Shown here: one piece after another, positions 18,874 through 25,990 of the stretch | Numbering within the stretch: position 1 is the stretch's first letter | Layout of the letters: each line of letters starts with the position of its first letter | From: Staphylococcus petrasii | GTDB taxonomy: Bacteria; Bacillota; Bacilli; Staphylococcales; Staphylococcaceae | Reading direction: 5' to 3' | NCBI RefSeq assembly: GCF_002902565.1 | Contig: NZ_PPRC01000021.1 | Location: 1-64,000 of the forward strand | Length of the DNA stretch: 64,000 nt | The notes under the pieces: model-generated | Seen by the model: the letters and a program-made list of their open reading frames with translations, nothing else | What the model was told of the DNA's origin: nothing | The model's database searches: none | Position numbers and translations under genes: made by a program

Positions 18874-18902
18874 TTGACTTTGCATTAATATATTTTTAAG
18901 AT
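18874..18902 (+). promoter_or_regulatory. sigma-A promoter of malR-malA
   Basis: TTGACT at 18874-18879 and TAAGAT at 18897-18902 are spaced by 17 bases, with the operator just upstream and a cre site just downstream. Confidence 0.7.
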
Positions 18903-18918
18903 AAATATATAGCTTATT

Positions 18919-18932
18919 TGTAAGCGCTTACC
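18919..18932. promoter_or_regulatory. CcpA-binding cre site of malR-malA
   Basis: TGTAAGCGCTTACC matches the catabolite-responsive element consensus (TGnAAnCGnTnnCA) at all but the last base and contains the perfect palindrome GTAAGCGCTTAC. It lies about 10 bases after the predicted transcription start, a position at which CcpA usually represses. Confidence 0.75.
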
Positions 18933-18959
18933 CATTTTTAACAGAAAGTGTGGTTTCTC

Positions 18960-19988
18960 ATGAGGACAACCATTAAAGATGTAGCTTCTGAGGCAAATGT
19001 ATCCATATCAACCGTTTCAAGAGTGATTCGTAATAATCCTAAGATCACTGAAGCAACTGCAAACAAAGTTAGAGAAGCGATGGATAAATTAGGATATATT
19101 CCAAACCAAGCTGCTCGAACATTAATTACAAATAAAACTTTAACAATTGGTTTAATTATTAAAAGTTCTTCATCAGATGTAAGGCAAAATCCGTTTAATA
19201 GTGATGTGTTAAATGGCATTCATCAAGAATGTAATCGTCACGGCTATTCAACCAAAATGACGGTATCTGAACATTCAAATGAGCTATTTACCGAAGTTAA
19301 ACAAATGGTTCAATCGAGAAGTGTAGATGGTTTTATACTCTTATATTCTAAAGAGAATGATGAAATAGAAAGACTTCTTCATGAACATAGTCTTCCTTAT
19401 ATAGTTGTTGGTAAACCACTTAACTTTGATGATGTAATTCATATTGACAACGATAATATTAATGCTTCTCAACGATTAACAAAGTATTTATATGACTTAG
19501 GCCATAGACACATACTTTTTCTCAAAGAACCAGGAAATTTTGCGGTGACAAATGATAGGGAACTTGGTTTCAGAGATAGTTGTGAAGCATTTAAAATTCA
19601 ATATGCAGTTGAAGAAGCAGAGTCACGACATTCAATACATAAGATTGTTGAACACTATTGCATTAAAGATCATTCCCTGAAACCTAGTGTGATTATTACT
19701 TCTGATGCGATGTTAAATCTTCAAGTTCTTAGTGTTTTATATGATTTTAACCTTCATATACCTGATACTATTCAAACTTGTACTTTTAATACATCTTTTT
19801 TGACTGAAAATGCAGCACCACCACAAACTAGCGTCTGCATTAACCCTGATTTGTTAGGTAAAGAAGCTGGCGCAACAATAATTAATTTATTAAAAAGTTT
19901 ACCTGTTTCATTTTCAAAAAAAGAAATAGAAACACATTTAGAAATTAGACAATCAACTAAAAAGTTAGCAAAGGAGAATGAAGAATGA
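18960..19988 (+). CDS. malR: LacI-family maltose regulator MalR
   Basis: MalR is a repressor of maltose use. The 342-residue protein begins with the LacI helix-turn-helix TTIKDVASEANVSISTVSRVI (residues 2-22), followed by the hinge helix region IPNQAARTLITNKT and a periplasmic-binding-protein-like sugar domain (TIGLIIKSSSSDVRQNPF, SVDGFILLYSKE, DNDNINASQRLTKYL). The start at 18960 has a modest GAAAGTG site upstream. It overlaps malA by four bases (ATGA). The operator and cre site upstream suggest autoregulation and glucose repression. The inducer is not visible in sequence; the name rests on the malA partner and homology with the S. aureus pair. Confidence 0.9.
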   Translation: MRTTIKDVASEANVSISTVSRVIRNNPKITEATANKVREAMDKLGYIPNQAARTLITNKTLTIGLIIKSSSSDVRQNPFNSDVLNGIHQECNRHGYSTKMTVSEHSNELFTEVKQMVQSRSVDGFILLYSKENDEIERLLHEHSLPYIVVGKPLNFDDVIHIDNDNINASQRLTKYLYDLGHRHILFLKEPGNFAVTNDRELGFRDSCEAFKIQYAVEEAESRHSIHKIVEHYCIKDHSLKPSVIITSDAMLNLQVLSVLYDFNLHIPDTIQTCTFNTSFLTENAAPPQTSVCINPDLLGKEAGATIINLLKSLPVSFSKKEIETHLEIRQSTKKLAKENEE

Positions 19989-21631
19989 CTAAAAATTGGT
20001 GGAAAGAAGCAGTAGCGTATCAAGTTTACCCAAGAAGCTTCAATGATAGTAATAATGACGGGATTGGCGATTTACCAGGCGTGATTGAAAAGTTAGATTA
20101 CTTAAAAGACTTAGGTATCGATGTGATTTGGCTAAGTCCTATGTATCAATCACCAAATGATGATAATGGATACGATATTAGTGATTATCAAGAAATTATG
20201 GATGAATTTGGCACAATGGAAGATTTCGATCGTTTGTTAAAAGGCGTGCATGATAGAGGCATGAAACTCATCCTAGATTTAGTTGTCAATCATACGTCAG
20301 ATGAACACCCTTGGTTTATTGAGTCGAAATCAAGTAAAGATAATCCTAAAAGAGATTGGTATATTTGGGCAGATCCGAAACCTGACGGCTCAGAACCTAA
20401 CAATTGGGAAAGCATCTTTAATGGTTCCACTTGGCAATTTGATGAAGTCACAGATCAATATTACTTCCATTTATTTAGCAAAAAACAACCTGATTTAAAT
20501 TGGGATAATCCAGAAGTACGTGAAGCTGTGTTTGATATGATGAATTGGTGGTTTGAAAAAGGTATCGATGGATTCCGAGTAGATGCAATTACCCATATTA
20601 AGAAAACGTTTGAAGCCGGTGATTTACCAGTACCTGAAGGAAAAAAATATGCACCAGCATTTGATGTAGACATGAACCAACCTGGTATTCAAGATTGGTT
20701 ACAAGAAATGAAAGATGAATCTCTAAGTAAGTATGACATTATGACTGTAGGAGAGGCGAATGGCGTCAATCCAGATAATGCGGAAGAATGGGTTGGAGAA
20801 GATAAGGGTAAATTTAATATGATCTTCCAATTCGAACATTTAGGTTTATGGAGTACAGGCGACTCACAATTCGATGTTAAAGCGTATAAAGATGTATTAA
20901 ATCGTTGGCAAAAAACATTAGAAGGTGTGGGTTGGAATGCTTTATTTATTGAAAATCACGACCAACCACGCAGAGTATCTACATGGGGTAATGATACCGA
21001 ATATTGGTATGAATCTGCTACGAGTCACGCAGTAGTTTATTTCTTACAACAAGGTACACCATTTATATACCAAGGCCAAGAAATTGGTATGACCAATTAT
21101 CCGTTTGAAAGTATAGAAACCTTTAATGACGTTGCGGTTAAAAACGAGTATCAAATTGTAAAAGAACAAGGCGGAGATGTTAATCAATTATTAGATAAAT
21201 ATAAAATGGAAAATCGTGATAATTCACGTACGCCAATGCAATGGAATGATTCTACTAATGGTGGATTTACTGAAGTTGAACCTTGGTTCCCAGTCAATCC
21301 AAATTATAAAGAAATCAATGTAGAACAACAATTAGAAGATAAGAAATCGGTACTTAATTTTTATAAAAAATTAATTCAATTGAAGAAATCAAACGAAATT
21401 TATACTTATGGCGAATTTGATTTAGTCGATGCCGATAATGAAAATGTGTTTGCTTATACGCGTAAATTAGATGGTAAAACAGTAGTCGTGGCAGGTAACT
21501 TAACAGATAAATCCGCACCATTATCATTACCATTTGAGGTGGATAGTGAAGCAATTAAACTACACAACTATGATGGTACATCAGACGTGACATCTCTAAA
21601 ACCATTTGAAGCTTTTGTAGCTGAGATATAA
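19985..21631 (+). CDS. malA: alpha-glucosidase (GH13, oligo-1,6-glucosidase type)
   Basis: MalA splits maltose and related oligosaccharides to glucose in the cytosol. The 548-residue protein has no signal peptide and shows the GH13 regions in order: DLVVNHTSDEHPWF, GFRVDAITH (nucleophile Asp about 200), VGEANG (acid/base Glu about 257) and FIENHDQPRR (transition-state Asp). The stretch MTNYPF after GQEIGM is usual for alpha-1,4/1,6-glucosidases of Firmicutes. Translation is coupled to malR by a four-base overlap and an AAGGAGAATGAAG site. No maltose transporter gene is in the window. Confidence 0.94.
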   Translation: MTKNWWKEAVAYQVYPRSFNDSNNDGIGDLPGVIEKLDYLKDLGIDVIWLSPMYQSPNDDNGYDISDYQEIMDEFGTMEDFDRLLKGVHDRGMKLILDLVVNHTSDEHPWFIESKSSKDNPKRDWYIWADPKPDGSEPNNWESIFNGSTWQFDEVTDQYYFHLFSKKQPDLNWDNPEVREAVFDMMNWWFEKGIDGFRVDAITHIKKTFEAGDLPVPEGKKYAPAFDVDMNQPGIQDWLQEMKDESLSKYDIMTVGEANGVNPDNAEEWVGEDKGKFNMIFQFEHLGLWSTGDSQFDVKAYKDVLNRWQKTLEGVGWNALFIENHDQPRRVSTWGNDTEYWYESATSHAVVYFLQQGTPFIYQGQEIGMTNYPFESIETFNDVAVKNEYQIVKEQGGDVNQLLDKYKMENRDNSRTPMQWNDSTNGGFTEVEPWFPVNPNYKEINVEQQLEDKKSVLNFYKKLIQLKKSNEIYTYGEFDLVDADNENVFAYTRKLDGKTVVVAGNLTDKSAPLSLPFEVDSEAIKLHNYDGTSDVTSLKPFEAFVAEI

Positions 21632-21639
21632 TACACATA

Positions 21640-21670
21640 CGAGAGCCTGGACATTATTAAATGTCACAAA
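21640..21670 (+). terminator. degenerate hairpin after malA, part of a repeat
   Basis: The stretch GAGCCTGGACAT...AAATGTC...ACTC can form an imperfect hairpin and is related to the better-preserved AAAGGCTGGGACAT element after ebpS at 41971. It lacks a good T run, so termination here would be inefficient. Confidence 0.35.
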
Positions 21671-21682
21671 CTCATATCACAT

Positions 21683-21759
21683 TTTGGCAGTAGCTAACTG
21701 AGTTGAAATTGCGCTTAAATCGAGCTTTTTTCAAATTTAGTCATCCTTGCCTGGGTTAG
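21683..21759. repeat. interspersed intergenic repeat, copy A
   Basis: This 77-base block aligns without gaps to 42011-42087 with about 61 identical bases. Both copies follow a GCTGGACAT-type hairpin. It contains AGTAGCTAACTGAGTTGAAA and a TTGCGCTTAAATCGAGC segment. It has no coding potential and looks like a member of the staphylococcal intergenic repeat families. Confidence 0.75.
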
Positions 21760-21794
21760 GGCCCCTAACATAGAGGCTTTCGAAAAGAAAGTCT
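21755..21794. repeat. STAR-like palindrome and hairpin unit
   Basis: GTTAGGGCCCCTAAC (21755-21769) is followed by ATAG and a hairpin, AGGCTTTC-gaaaa-GAAAGTCT (21774-21794, one G-U pair). The GGGCCCC core followed by a CGAAAAG-looped hairpin resembles the Staphylococcus aureus repeat (STAR) elements as I remember them. Only one unit is present here. Confidence 0.5.
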
Positions 21795-21847
21795 ACTAAG
21801 TGATAAAATTTTATAGAGAAAATTATCTATTACATGATAATTAGAGA

Positions 21848-21856
21848 TGATATAAT
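21848..21856 (+). promoter_or_regulatory. extended -10 promoter of the Fst-like toxin mRNA
   Basis: TGATATAAT is a perfect -10 box with the extended TGn element. A TTACAT lies 15 bases upstream. The transcript would start near 21863 and be about 210 bases long to the shared terminator. Confidence 0.65.
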
Positions 21857-21864
21857 ATTAAAGT

Positions 21865-21901
21865 CGCCTATCTCTCAGGCGTCAATTCAGACGCAGAGAG
21901 G
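21865..21901 (+). promoter_or_regulatory. toxin mRNA leader helices that hide the ribosome binding site
   Basis: TCTCTC at 21871-21876 pairs with GAGAGG at 21896-21901 outside a second stem GCGTC-aattca-GACGC (21879-21894), covering most of the GAGAGGGGG ribosome site. A competing 5' helix, CGCCT (21865-21869) with AGGCG (21877-21881), shares bases with the inner stem, so the two forms exclude each other. Confidence 0.6.
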
Positions 21902-21902
21902 G

Positions 21903-21932
21903 GGTGCATATAAGATGGTCGAAGCTCTTGTT
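21903..21932 (+). repeat. par-like direct repeat, toxin copy
   Basis: GGTGCATA at 21903 and CGAAGCTCTTGTT at 21920-21932 recur in the same order in the antitoxin gene (22073-22100). They surround the toxin start codon, so base pairing with the antitoxin RNA would cover translation initiation. Confidence 0.75.
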
Positions 21933-22016
21933 CACATCACGACCACAGTCATAAGTGGTTGTATTGTTACGTTATTTGCGCAATGGTTACGCACACGTAA
22001 TAATAAGAAAAAATAG
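21915..22016 (+). CDS. Fst/par-family type I toxin (small hydrophobic peptide)
   Basis: This 33-residue peptide has a hydrophobic helix of about 20 residues, TTTVISGCIVTLFAQWL, and a basic tail RTRNNKKK. The SGC-hydrophobic-FxxWL pattern is that of Fst, PepA1 and related type I toxins, which insert into the membrane. The ribosome site is GAGAGGGGG, ten bases upstream and largely paired in the leader. An antitoxin RNA is encoded convergently just downstream, with a shared terminator and direct repeats, as in the enterococcal par locus. A longer frame reading from 21834 exists but would ignore the promoter and ribosome site. Activity as a toxin is inferred. Confidence 0.85.
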   Translation: MVEALVHITTTVISGCIVTLFAQWLRTRNNKKK

Positions 22017-22038
22017 GCGATGTTAACCATCACCTAAA

Positions 22039-22073
22039 AAATCCCCTCACTACTCGCAATAGTGAGGGGATTG
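22039..22073. terminator. shared terminator of toxin mRNA and antitoxin RNA
   Basis: AATCCCCTCACTA and TAGTGAGGGGATT form a perfect 13-base stem with loop CTCGCAA. On the minus strand it is followed by a T run; on the plus strand the tail is poor in T. Confidence 0.88.
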
Positions 22074-22100
22074 GTGCATAAAATGCACGAAGCTCTTGTT
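22073..22100 (-). repeat. par-like direct repeat, antitoxin copy
   Basis: GGTGCATA at 22073-22080 and CGAAGCTCTTGTT at 22088-22100 are exact copies of the two blocks around the toxin start. They make up the 5' part of the antitoxin RNA. Confidence 0.75.
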
Positions 22101-22106
22101 GAATAA

Positions 22107-22136
22107 ATTATAACACTAGAGCATCAAATAATGCAA
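22107..22136 (-). promoter_or_regulatory. promoter of the antitoxin RNA
   Basis: On the minus strand TTGCAT (22136-22131) and TATAAT (22112-22107) are spaced by 18 bases, a strong sigma-A promoter as expected for an abundant antitoxin. Confidence 0.75.
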
Positions 22137-22154
22137 AAAGTTTCTAAAACGAAT

Positions 22155-22193
22155 TGCGATTAATGAACTATAGTTAGTAGCTCGTTAATCGCA
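22155..22193 (-). terminator. possible terminator of the AraC-type gene
   Basis: TGCGATTAA and TTAATCGCA are exact inverted copies enclosing a second palindrome, AACTATAGTT. On the minus strand only a short T stretch follows (ATTCGTTTTAG), so efficiency is uncertain. Confidence 0.5.
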
Positions 22194-22212
22194 TTTAATC
22201 TTATTTAATAAT

Positions 22213-23085
22213 TTATATATCGTAATTTTCTTGTTTAATAGGTAACCAAAGTTGAATTTTAGTGAATGGGTCCTCAAATGAGAAATCAAAAGGATAAATT
22301 TCTACATACAAGCTGTCTCGTTCATATGGTAAAGTGAGTTGCAAACTTGATTCTATATAATACCAAGCCTCATTAACTGCATAATCAATTTCGCCTTTTA
22401 AATTGAATTTAGCGTAATGTCTACCCGGTAACAATCTACTTTCTAAATGTGCTGGATAGCGTTCACTTGGGACGCCAACAAATATTTCTACACCTTCGTC
22501 TAACGGGCAAGTTATGACAAATATCTCATACGGGCTTATATTATTATATCTTTTCAATTCTTTTAATCTACCATCGTTGAATAAATCTTCTAAAAAATCA
22601 GGGACTTTATAGGGGTTAGATAAGTTATCCGCTTCAACAAATCGAGCATATCCAACTAATGGTATATCATCAGTAGTATCTAATCTATATGGATAGGGTG
22701 CACGTTCAGTAGTGGTTAATTTAATATACAGTCGTTCTTGCAATTTTAACTCATCTTTTTTTGCAGATGCTTGAATAGGTGAGATTCCATGAAAATCACT
22801 AAAATCATTAGCAAATTCATTTGAACTTGCATAATTGTATTTTTTAGCTACATCAACTAATCTTGAAGCACTTAACATCATTTCTCTAGCTGCTACAGTC
22901 ATTTTTCTAGCATGTGCATAACTCTCTGGCGATTGTCCTACAATCATTTTAAATGATTGATCTAGATGGTAAGGAGAAAGACCAACGTAATCACTTAAAT
23001 CTTGCAAATTAAACGGCTCTAATAAACGATCCTCAATATATACGATTGCCTGTTGTATCTGCTTGATAACGTCCAAAACTTTCAC
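22213..23085 (-). CDS. AraC-family regulator with GyrI-like ligand-binding domain
   Basis: The 290-residue protein starts with a double helix-turn-helix AraC domain (about 8-108; LQDLSDYVGLSPYHLDQSFK and VAKKYNYASSNEFANDFSDFHG) and continues with a GyrI-like effector domain (about 125-285; LPGRHYAKFNLKG, DSLYVEIYPFDF). This N-terminal DNA-binding plus C-terminal GyrI arrangement is like Rob and BmrR-type drug or lipid sensors. The ligand and targets are unknown. The start has a TTGGAGTG site. It lies downstream of zwf and a small ORF on the same strand with no terminator between, so it may be partly cotranscribed with them. Confidence 0.85.
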   Translation of the reverse strand: MKVLDVIKQIQQAIVYIEDRLLEPFNLQDLSDYVGLSPYHLDQSFKMIVGQSPESYAHARKMTVAAREMMLSASRLVDVAKKYNYASSNEFANDFSDFHGISPIQASAKKDELKLQERLYIKLTTTERAPYPYRLDTTDDIPLVGYARFVEADNLSNPYKVPDFLEDLFNDGRLKELKRYNNISPYEIFVITCPLDEGVEIFVGVPSERYPAHLESRLLPGRHYAKFNLKGEIDYAVNEAWYYIESSLQLTLPYERDSLYVEIYPFDFSFEDPFTKIQLWLPIKQENYDI

Positions 23086-23144
23086 TCCAATAATTTTACA
23101 ATCAATTAATACATATTTTACCTTATTTTATAAAAATATACATC

Positions 23145-23231
23145 TTAACGTGTGCTATCTTTAAAAACTTTTTCAAAAATAATGGAAAAAGGACAGAATA
23201 TGAGTTTAAACCATTCAGATTTAAACATCAT
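23145..23231 (-). CDS. small ORF after zwf, hydrophobic 28-residue peptide
   Basis: I do not recognise this gene. The ORF begins ATGATG, seven bases after a perfect AAAGGAGG site, and encodes 28 residues starting MMFKSEWFKLIF, with CPFSIIFEKVF in the middle and KDSTR at the end. It is rich in Phe, Ile and Lys and could form an amphipathic or membrane-seeking helix. It starts 37 bases after the zwf stop, with no terminator between, and ends 60 bases before the AraC-type gene, so it is probably read from the zwf transcript. The strong ribosome site is the main support; conservation has not been tested. Confidence 0.55.
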   Translation of the reverse strand: MMFKSEWFKLIFCPFSIIFEKVFKDSTR

Positions 23232-23268
23232 ATTGTGTCCTCCTTTAAAACAATATAGCTGTTTCGCT

Positions 23269-24756
23269 TTATTGAATATCGTCCCACCAATGATTGCCAT
23301 CGCGGCTTAACAATAAATCACTTTCTAATGGGCCGTTCGTACCAGATTTATAGTTAGGGAAGCATGATGGTTCATTCATTGACCATTCATCTTGGATGAT
23401 ATCAACAAATTTCCAAGTTGATTTTAATTCTTCCCAGTGAGTAAAGTTTGTCGCATCACCTTTAAGACAATCGAATAATAGGTTCTCATAAGCGTCTACA
23501 GTGTTCATTTTATCTTGTGCACTTAATGCATATGATAATTGTACAGGTTCAGTATCAATGCCTTGAATATTTTTCTTAGCATTTAAATGAAGTGAGATAC
23601 CTTCATTTGGTTGAATATTGATAACTAGTAAATTAGAATCAAGTAATTTGTCAGTTTGATAATATAAATTCATAGGAACTTCTTTGAATTCTACAACAAC
23701 TTGAATTGTTTTAGACTTCATACGTTTACCTGTTCTAATATAGAATGGCACACCTGCCCAACGGAAATTATCAATCGTTAGACGACCAGAAACGAATGTA
23801 GGTGTATTTGAATCTTCAGCTACGCGGTCCTCTTCACGATAAGCTTTTACTTCTTCGCCGTTTATATAACCTCTATCATATTGTCCTCGAACAAAGTTCT
23901 TTTTCACTTCTTCAGGTTTTAATTGTCTAAGTGATTTTAATACTTTAACTTTTTCAGCACGGATATCTTCACTCTTAAGACTAATAGGGGCTTCCATTGC
24001 TAATAATGCGACCATTTGTAACATATGGTTCTGTACCATATCTTTTAATGCGCCACTTGATTCATAGTAGCCACCCCGATCTTCAACTCCAAGTATTTCG
24101 GAAGATGTAACTTGGATATTAGAAATATATTTATTGTTCCATAATGGTTCAAACATGGCATTAGAGAAACGTAATACCTCGATGTTTTGCACCATATCTT
24201 TACCAAGATAATGGTCAATACGATAAATTTCTTCTTCTTTAAATGATTGACGAAGTTGATTATTTAATTGTTCTGCTGATTTCAAGTCGCTACCAAATGG
24301 TTTCTCGATTACAAGACGTTTGAAGCCATTAGTTTCAGTAAGACCAGATGATTTTAAGTAATCAGAAATAATACCAAAGAATTGAGGTGCCATCGCTAAG
24401 TAGAATAGGCGATTACCTTTTAGTTGATATTGAGTATCTAACTGATTAGAAAAATCTAATAAATCATGATAACTTTGTTCATCACTAACATCATGTTTGA
24501 AGTAATAAACATGTTCCATAAATTCATCAATTTGAGTAGTATCTTCAACATGTGATTGAATAGATGCCTTCACTTGTTCACGGAAAATTTCATTAGTGTA
24601 ATCACGACGTCCAATTCCTATAATAGCAATATGTTCATCTAAATTATCTTGTTGGAATAAGTGGAATAAAGACGGAAATAACTTTCTATGACTTAAATCT
24701 CCAGTAGCACCGAAGATAGTAATTAAACAAGGGATATGTTTCGTTTGTTTACTCAA
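23269..24756 (-). CDS. zwf: glucose-6-phosphate 1-dehydrogenase
   Basis: Zwf oxidises glucose 6-phosphate to 6-phosphogluconolactone, the NADPH-producing entry to the pentose phosphate pathway. The protein has 495 residues when started at the TTG at 24756, which has GAGG eight bases upstream; another TTG six bases earlier is too close to that site. The coenzyme motif IFGATGDLSHRKLFP is at the start, and the substrate site RIDHYLGKDMVQN (about residue 175) and EKPFG are intact. The C-terminus is close to the remembered S. aureus protein. A small ORF and an AraC-type regulator follow on the same strand. Confidence 0.97.
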   Translation of the reverse strand: MSKQTKHIPCLITIFGATGDLSHRKLFPSLFHLFQQDNLDEHIAIIGIGRRDYTNEIFREQVKASIQSHVEDTTQIDEFMEHVYYFKHDVSDEQSYHDLLDFSNQLDTQYQLKGNRLFYLAMAPQFFGIISDYLKSSGLTETNGFKRLVIEKPFGSDLKSAEQLNNQLRQSFKEEEIYRIDHYLGKDMVQNIEVLRFSNAMFEPLWNNKYISNIQVTSSEILGVEDRGGYYESSGALKDMVQNHMLQMVALLAMEAPISLKSEDIRAEKVKVLKSLRQLKPEEVKKNFVRGQYDRGYINGEEVKAYREEDRVAEDSNTPTFVSGRLTIDNFRWAGVPFYIRTGKRMKSKTIQVVVEFKEVPMNLYYQTDKLLDSNLLVINIQPNEGISLHLNAKKNIQGIDTEPVQLSYALSAQDKMNTVDAYENLLFDCLKGDATNFTHWEELKSTWKFVDIIQDEWSMNEPSCFPNYKSGTNGPLESDLLLSRDGNHWWDDIQ

Positions 24757-24968
24757 GTTCAAAACCTCAATTCTTTAATTGCTATGATTTATTTATTATA
24801 AAATAAATTGTTGGTACTTCCTATATATTTGCTTTAAAGAGGTACTACAATTCAAATTTACATTCAAAATGAATAATACGCAATTTAATATAATATAAAT
24901 ATCATTATACCTTAAATCGTTTCATTTTTATTTATTTTATTTCTCATTATAACAATCACTTCGACATA

Positions 24969-24977
24969 TGATAAAAT
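24969..24977 (+). promoter_or_regulatory. extended -10 promoter of rnz
   Basis: TGATAAAAT has the TGn extension plus a TAAAAT -10 box. The transcript would begin only about 20 bases before the rnz ATG, which still leaves room for the AAGGAGG site. Confidence 0.4.
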
Positions 24978-25003
24978 ATATTGAAGAAAAAGGAGGCATA
25001 TGC

Positions 25004-25924
25004 ATGGAAGTTACATTTTTTGGAACGAGTGCGGGTTTACCGACTAAAGAAAGAAACACTCAATCCATCGCTTTAAATCTTGAGCCATATTCAAACGCGA
25101 TTTGGCTTTTTGACGTTGGCGAAGGCACTCAACATCAAATCTTACATCATTCAATTAAGCTAGGTAAAGTCGATCACATATTTATCACGCATATGCACGG
25201 CGATCATATCTTTGGCTTACCTGGATTATTGACTAGTCGTTCCTTCCAAGGTGGAGAAGATAAGCCTCTTACTATCATTGGACCTAAAGGTATACGAGCT
25301 TATATAGAAACTTCACTTAAATTATCAGAGTCTCATTTAAATTATCCAACTACATTTATTGAGATTGATAATAATTTTACATATCATCACAAAGGTTTTT
25401 CGGTATCAGCTAAGTTATTAAATCACGGTATACCTTCTTATGGTTACCGTATTGAATCACCGACAACACCAGGGACAATTGATGTTCAAGCATTAAAAGC
25501 AATTGGCTTAGAACCAGGACCTAAATATCAAGAAGTTAAAATGTATGATACCTTTGAACATAATGGTCAAGTATTTAATTCTGATGATTTCAAAGGACCT
25601 GCAAAACCTGGCCCGGTTATTTCAATTTTTGGTGATACTAAGCCTTGTAAGAATGAAATGATAATTGCCCAAGATTCAGAAGTAATGATTCACGAAGCAA
25701 CCTATATAGAAGGGGACAAAACGTTGGCTAACAATTATCATCATAGTCATATTGATGATGTTTTCACTCTAATCAAACAAGCTAATGTAAGCAGAAGTTT
25801 GATTACGCATTTAAGTAATCGTTATAACTATGAAGATATCGACAAAATTAAGTCTGAGTTAAAACAGTTAGAAGATACGCCAAACTTCGAATTTGTAAAA
25901 GACTTTGAAACTTATAAAATTTAA
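25004..25924 (+). CDS. rnz: ribonuclease Z
   Basis: RNase Z removes 3' trailers from tRNA precursors that lack an encoded CCA. The 306-residue metallo-beta-lactamase fold protein has the zinc motif [13 protein letters not shown] (about 62-74), the later His in [10 protein letters not shown], the Asp in ISIFGDTK and HEATY and HSHIDD ligands. The ATG at 25004 follows AAGGAGG by seven bases. This substrate class fits with cca at 61.2 kb, which adds CCA to tRNA ends. It is divergent from zwf and convergent with proC. Confidence 0.96.
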   Translation: MEVTFFGTSAGLPTKERNTQSIALNLEPYSNAIWLFDVGEGTQHQILHHSIKLGKVDHIFITHMHGDHIFGLPGLLTSRSFQGGEDKPLTIIGPKGIRAYIETSLKLSESHLNYPTTFIEIDNNFTYHHKGFSVSAKLLNHGIPSYGYRIESPTTPGTIDVQALKAIGLEPGPKYQEVKMYDTFEHNGQVFNSDDFKGPAKPGPVISIFGDTKPCKNEMIIAQDSEVMIHEATYIEGDKTLANNYHHSHIDDVFTLIKQANVSRSLITHLSNRYNYEDIDKIKSELKQLEDTPNFEFVKDFETYKI

Positions 25925-25936
25925 ATATTGCATTTG

Positions 25937-25974
25937 AAACCCCTATCCAAATGATAAAAGTGGATAGGGGTTTT
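25937..25974. terminator. terminator between rnz and proC
   Basis: AAACCCCTATCCA pairs with TGGATAGGGGTTT around an 11-base loop, with T residues after it on the plus strand. It lies between convergent genes and may serve both. Confidence 0.9.
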
Positions 25975-25990
25975 CAATGAGATTTTAGTA

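Larger units (their letters stand above)
22035..22100 (-). ncRNA. antitoxin RNA of the Fst-like locus
   Basis: A promoter on this strand (TTGCAT and TATAAT) starts an RNA near 22100 that runs through the repeat CGAAGCTCTTGTT (as its complement), a small hairpin GTGCAT-ttt-ATGCAC and the terminator stem, ending in six T at 22040-22035. The length of about 66 bases matches the RNAII antitoxin of par. It is complementary to the toxin mRNA at the terminator and at the repeats. No experimental support is available. Confidence 0.75.

Noticed and set aside
21834-21914. Upstream extension of the toxin frame (starting at 21834)
   Set aside because: It would begin before the promoter of the toxin mRNA and run through the leader hairpin; the ATG at 21915 with the GAGAGGGGG site is clearly the start.
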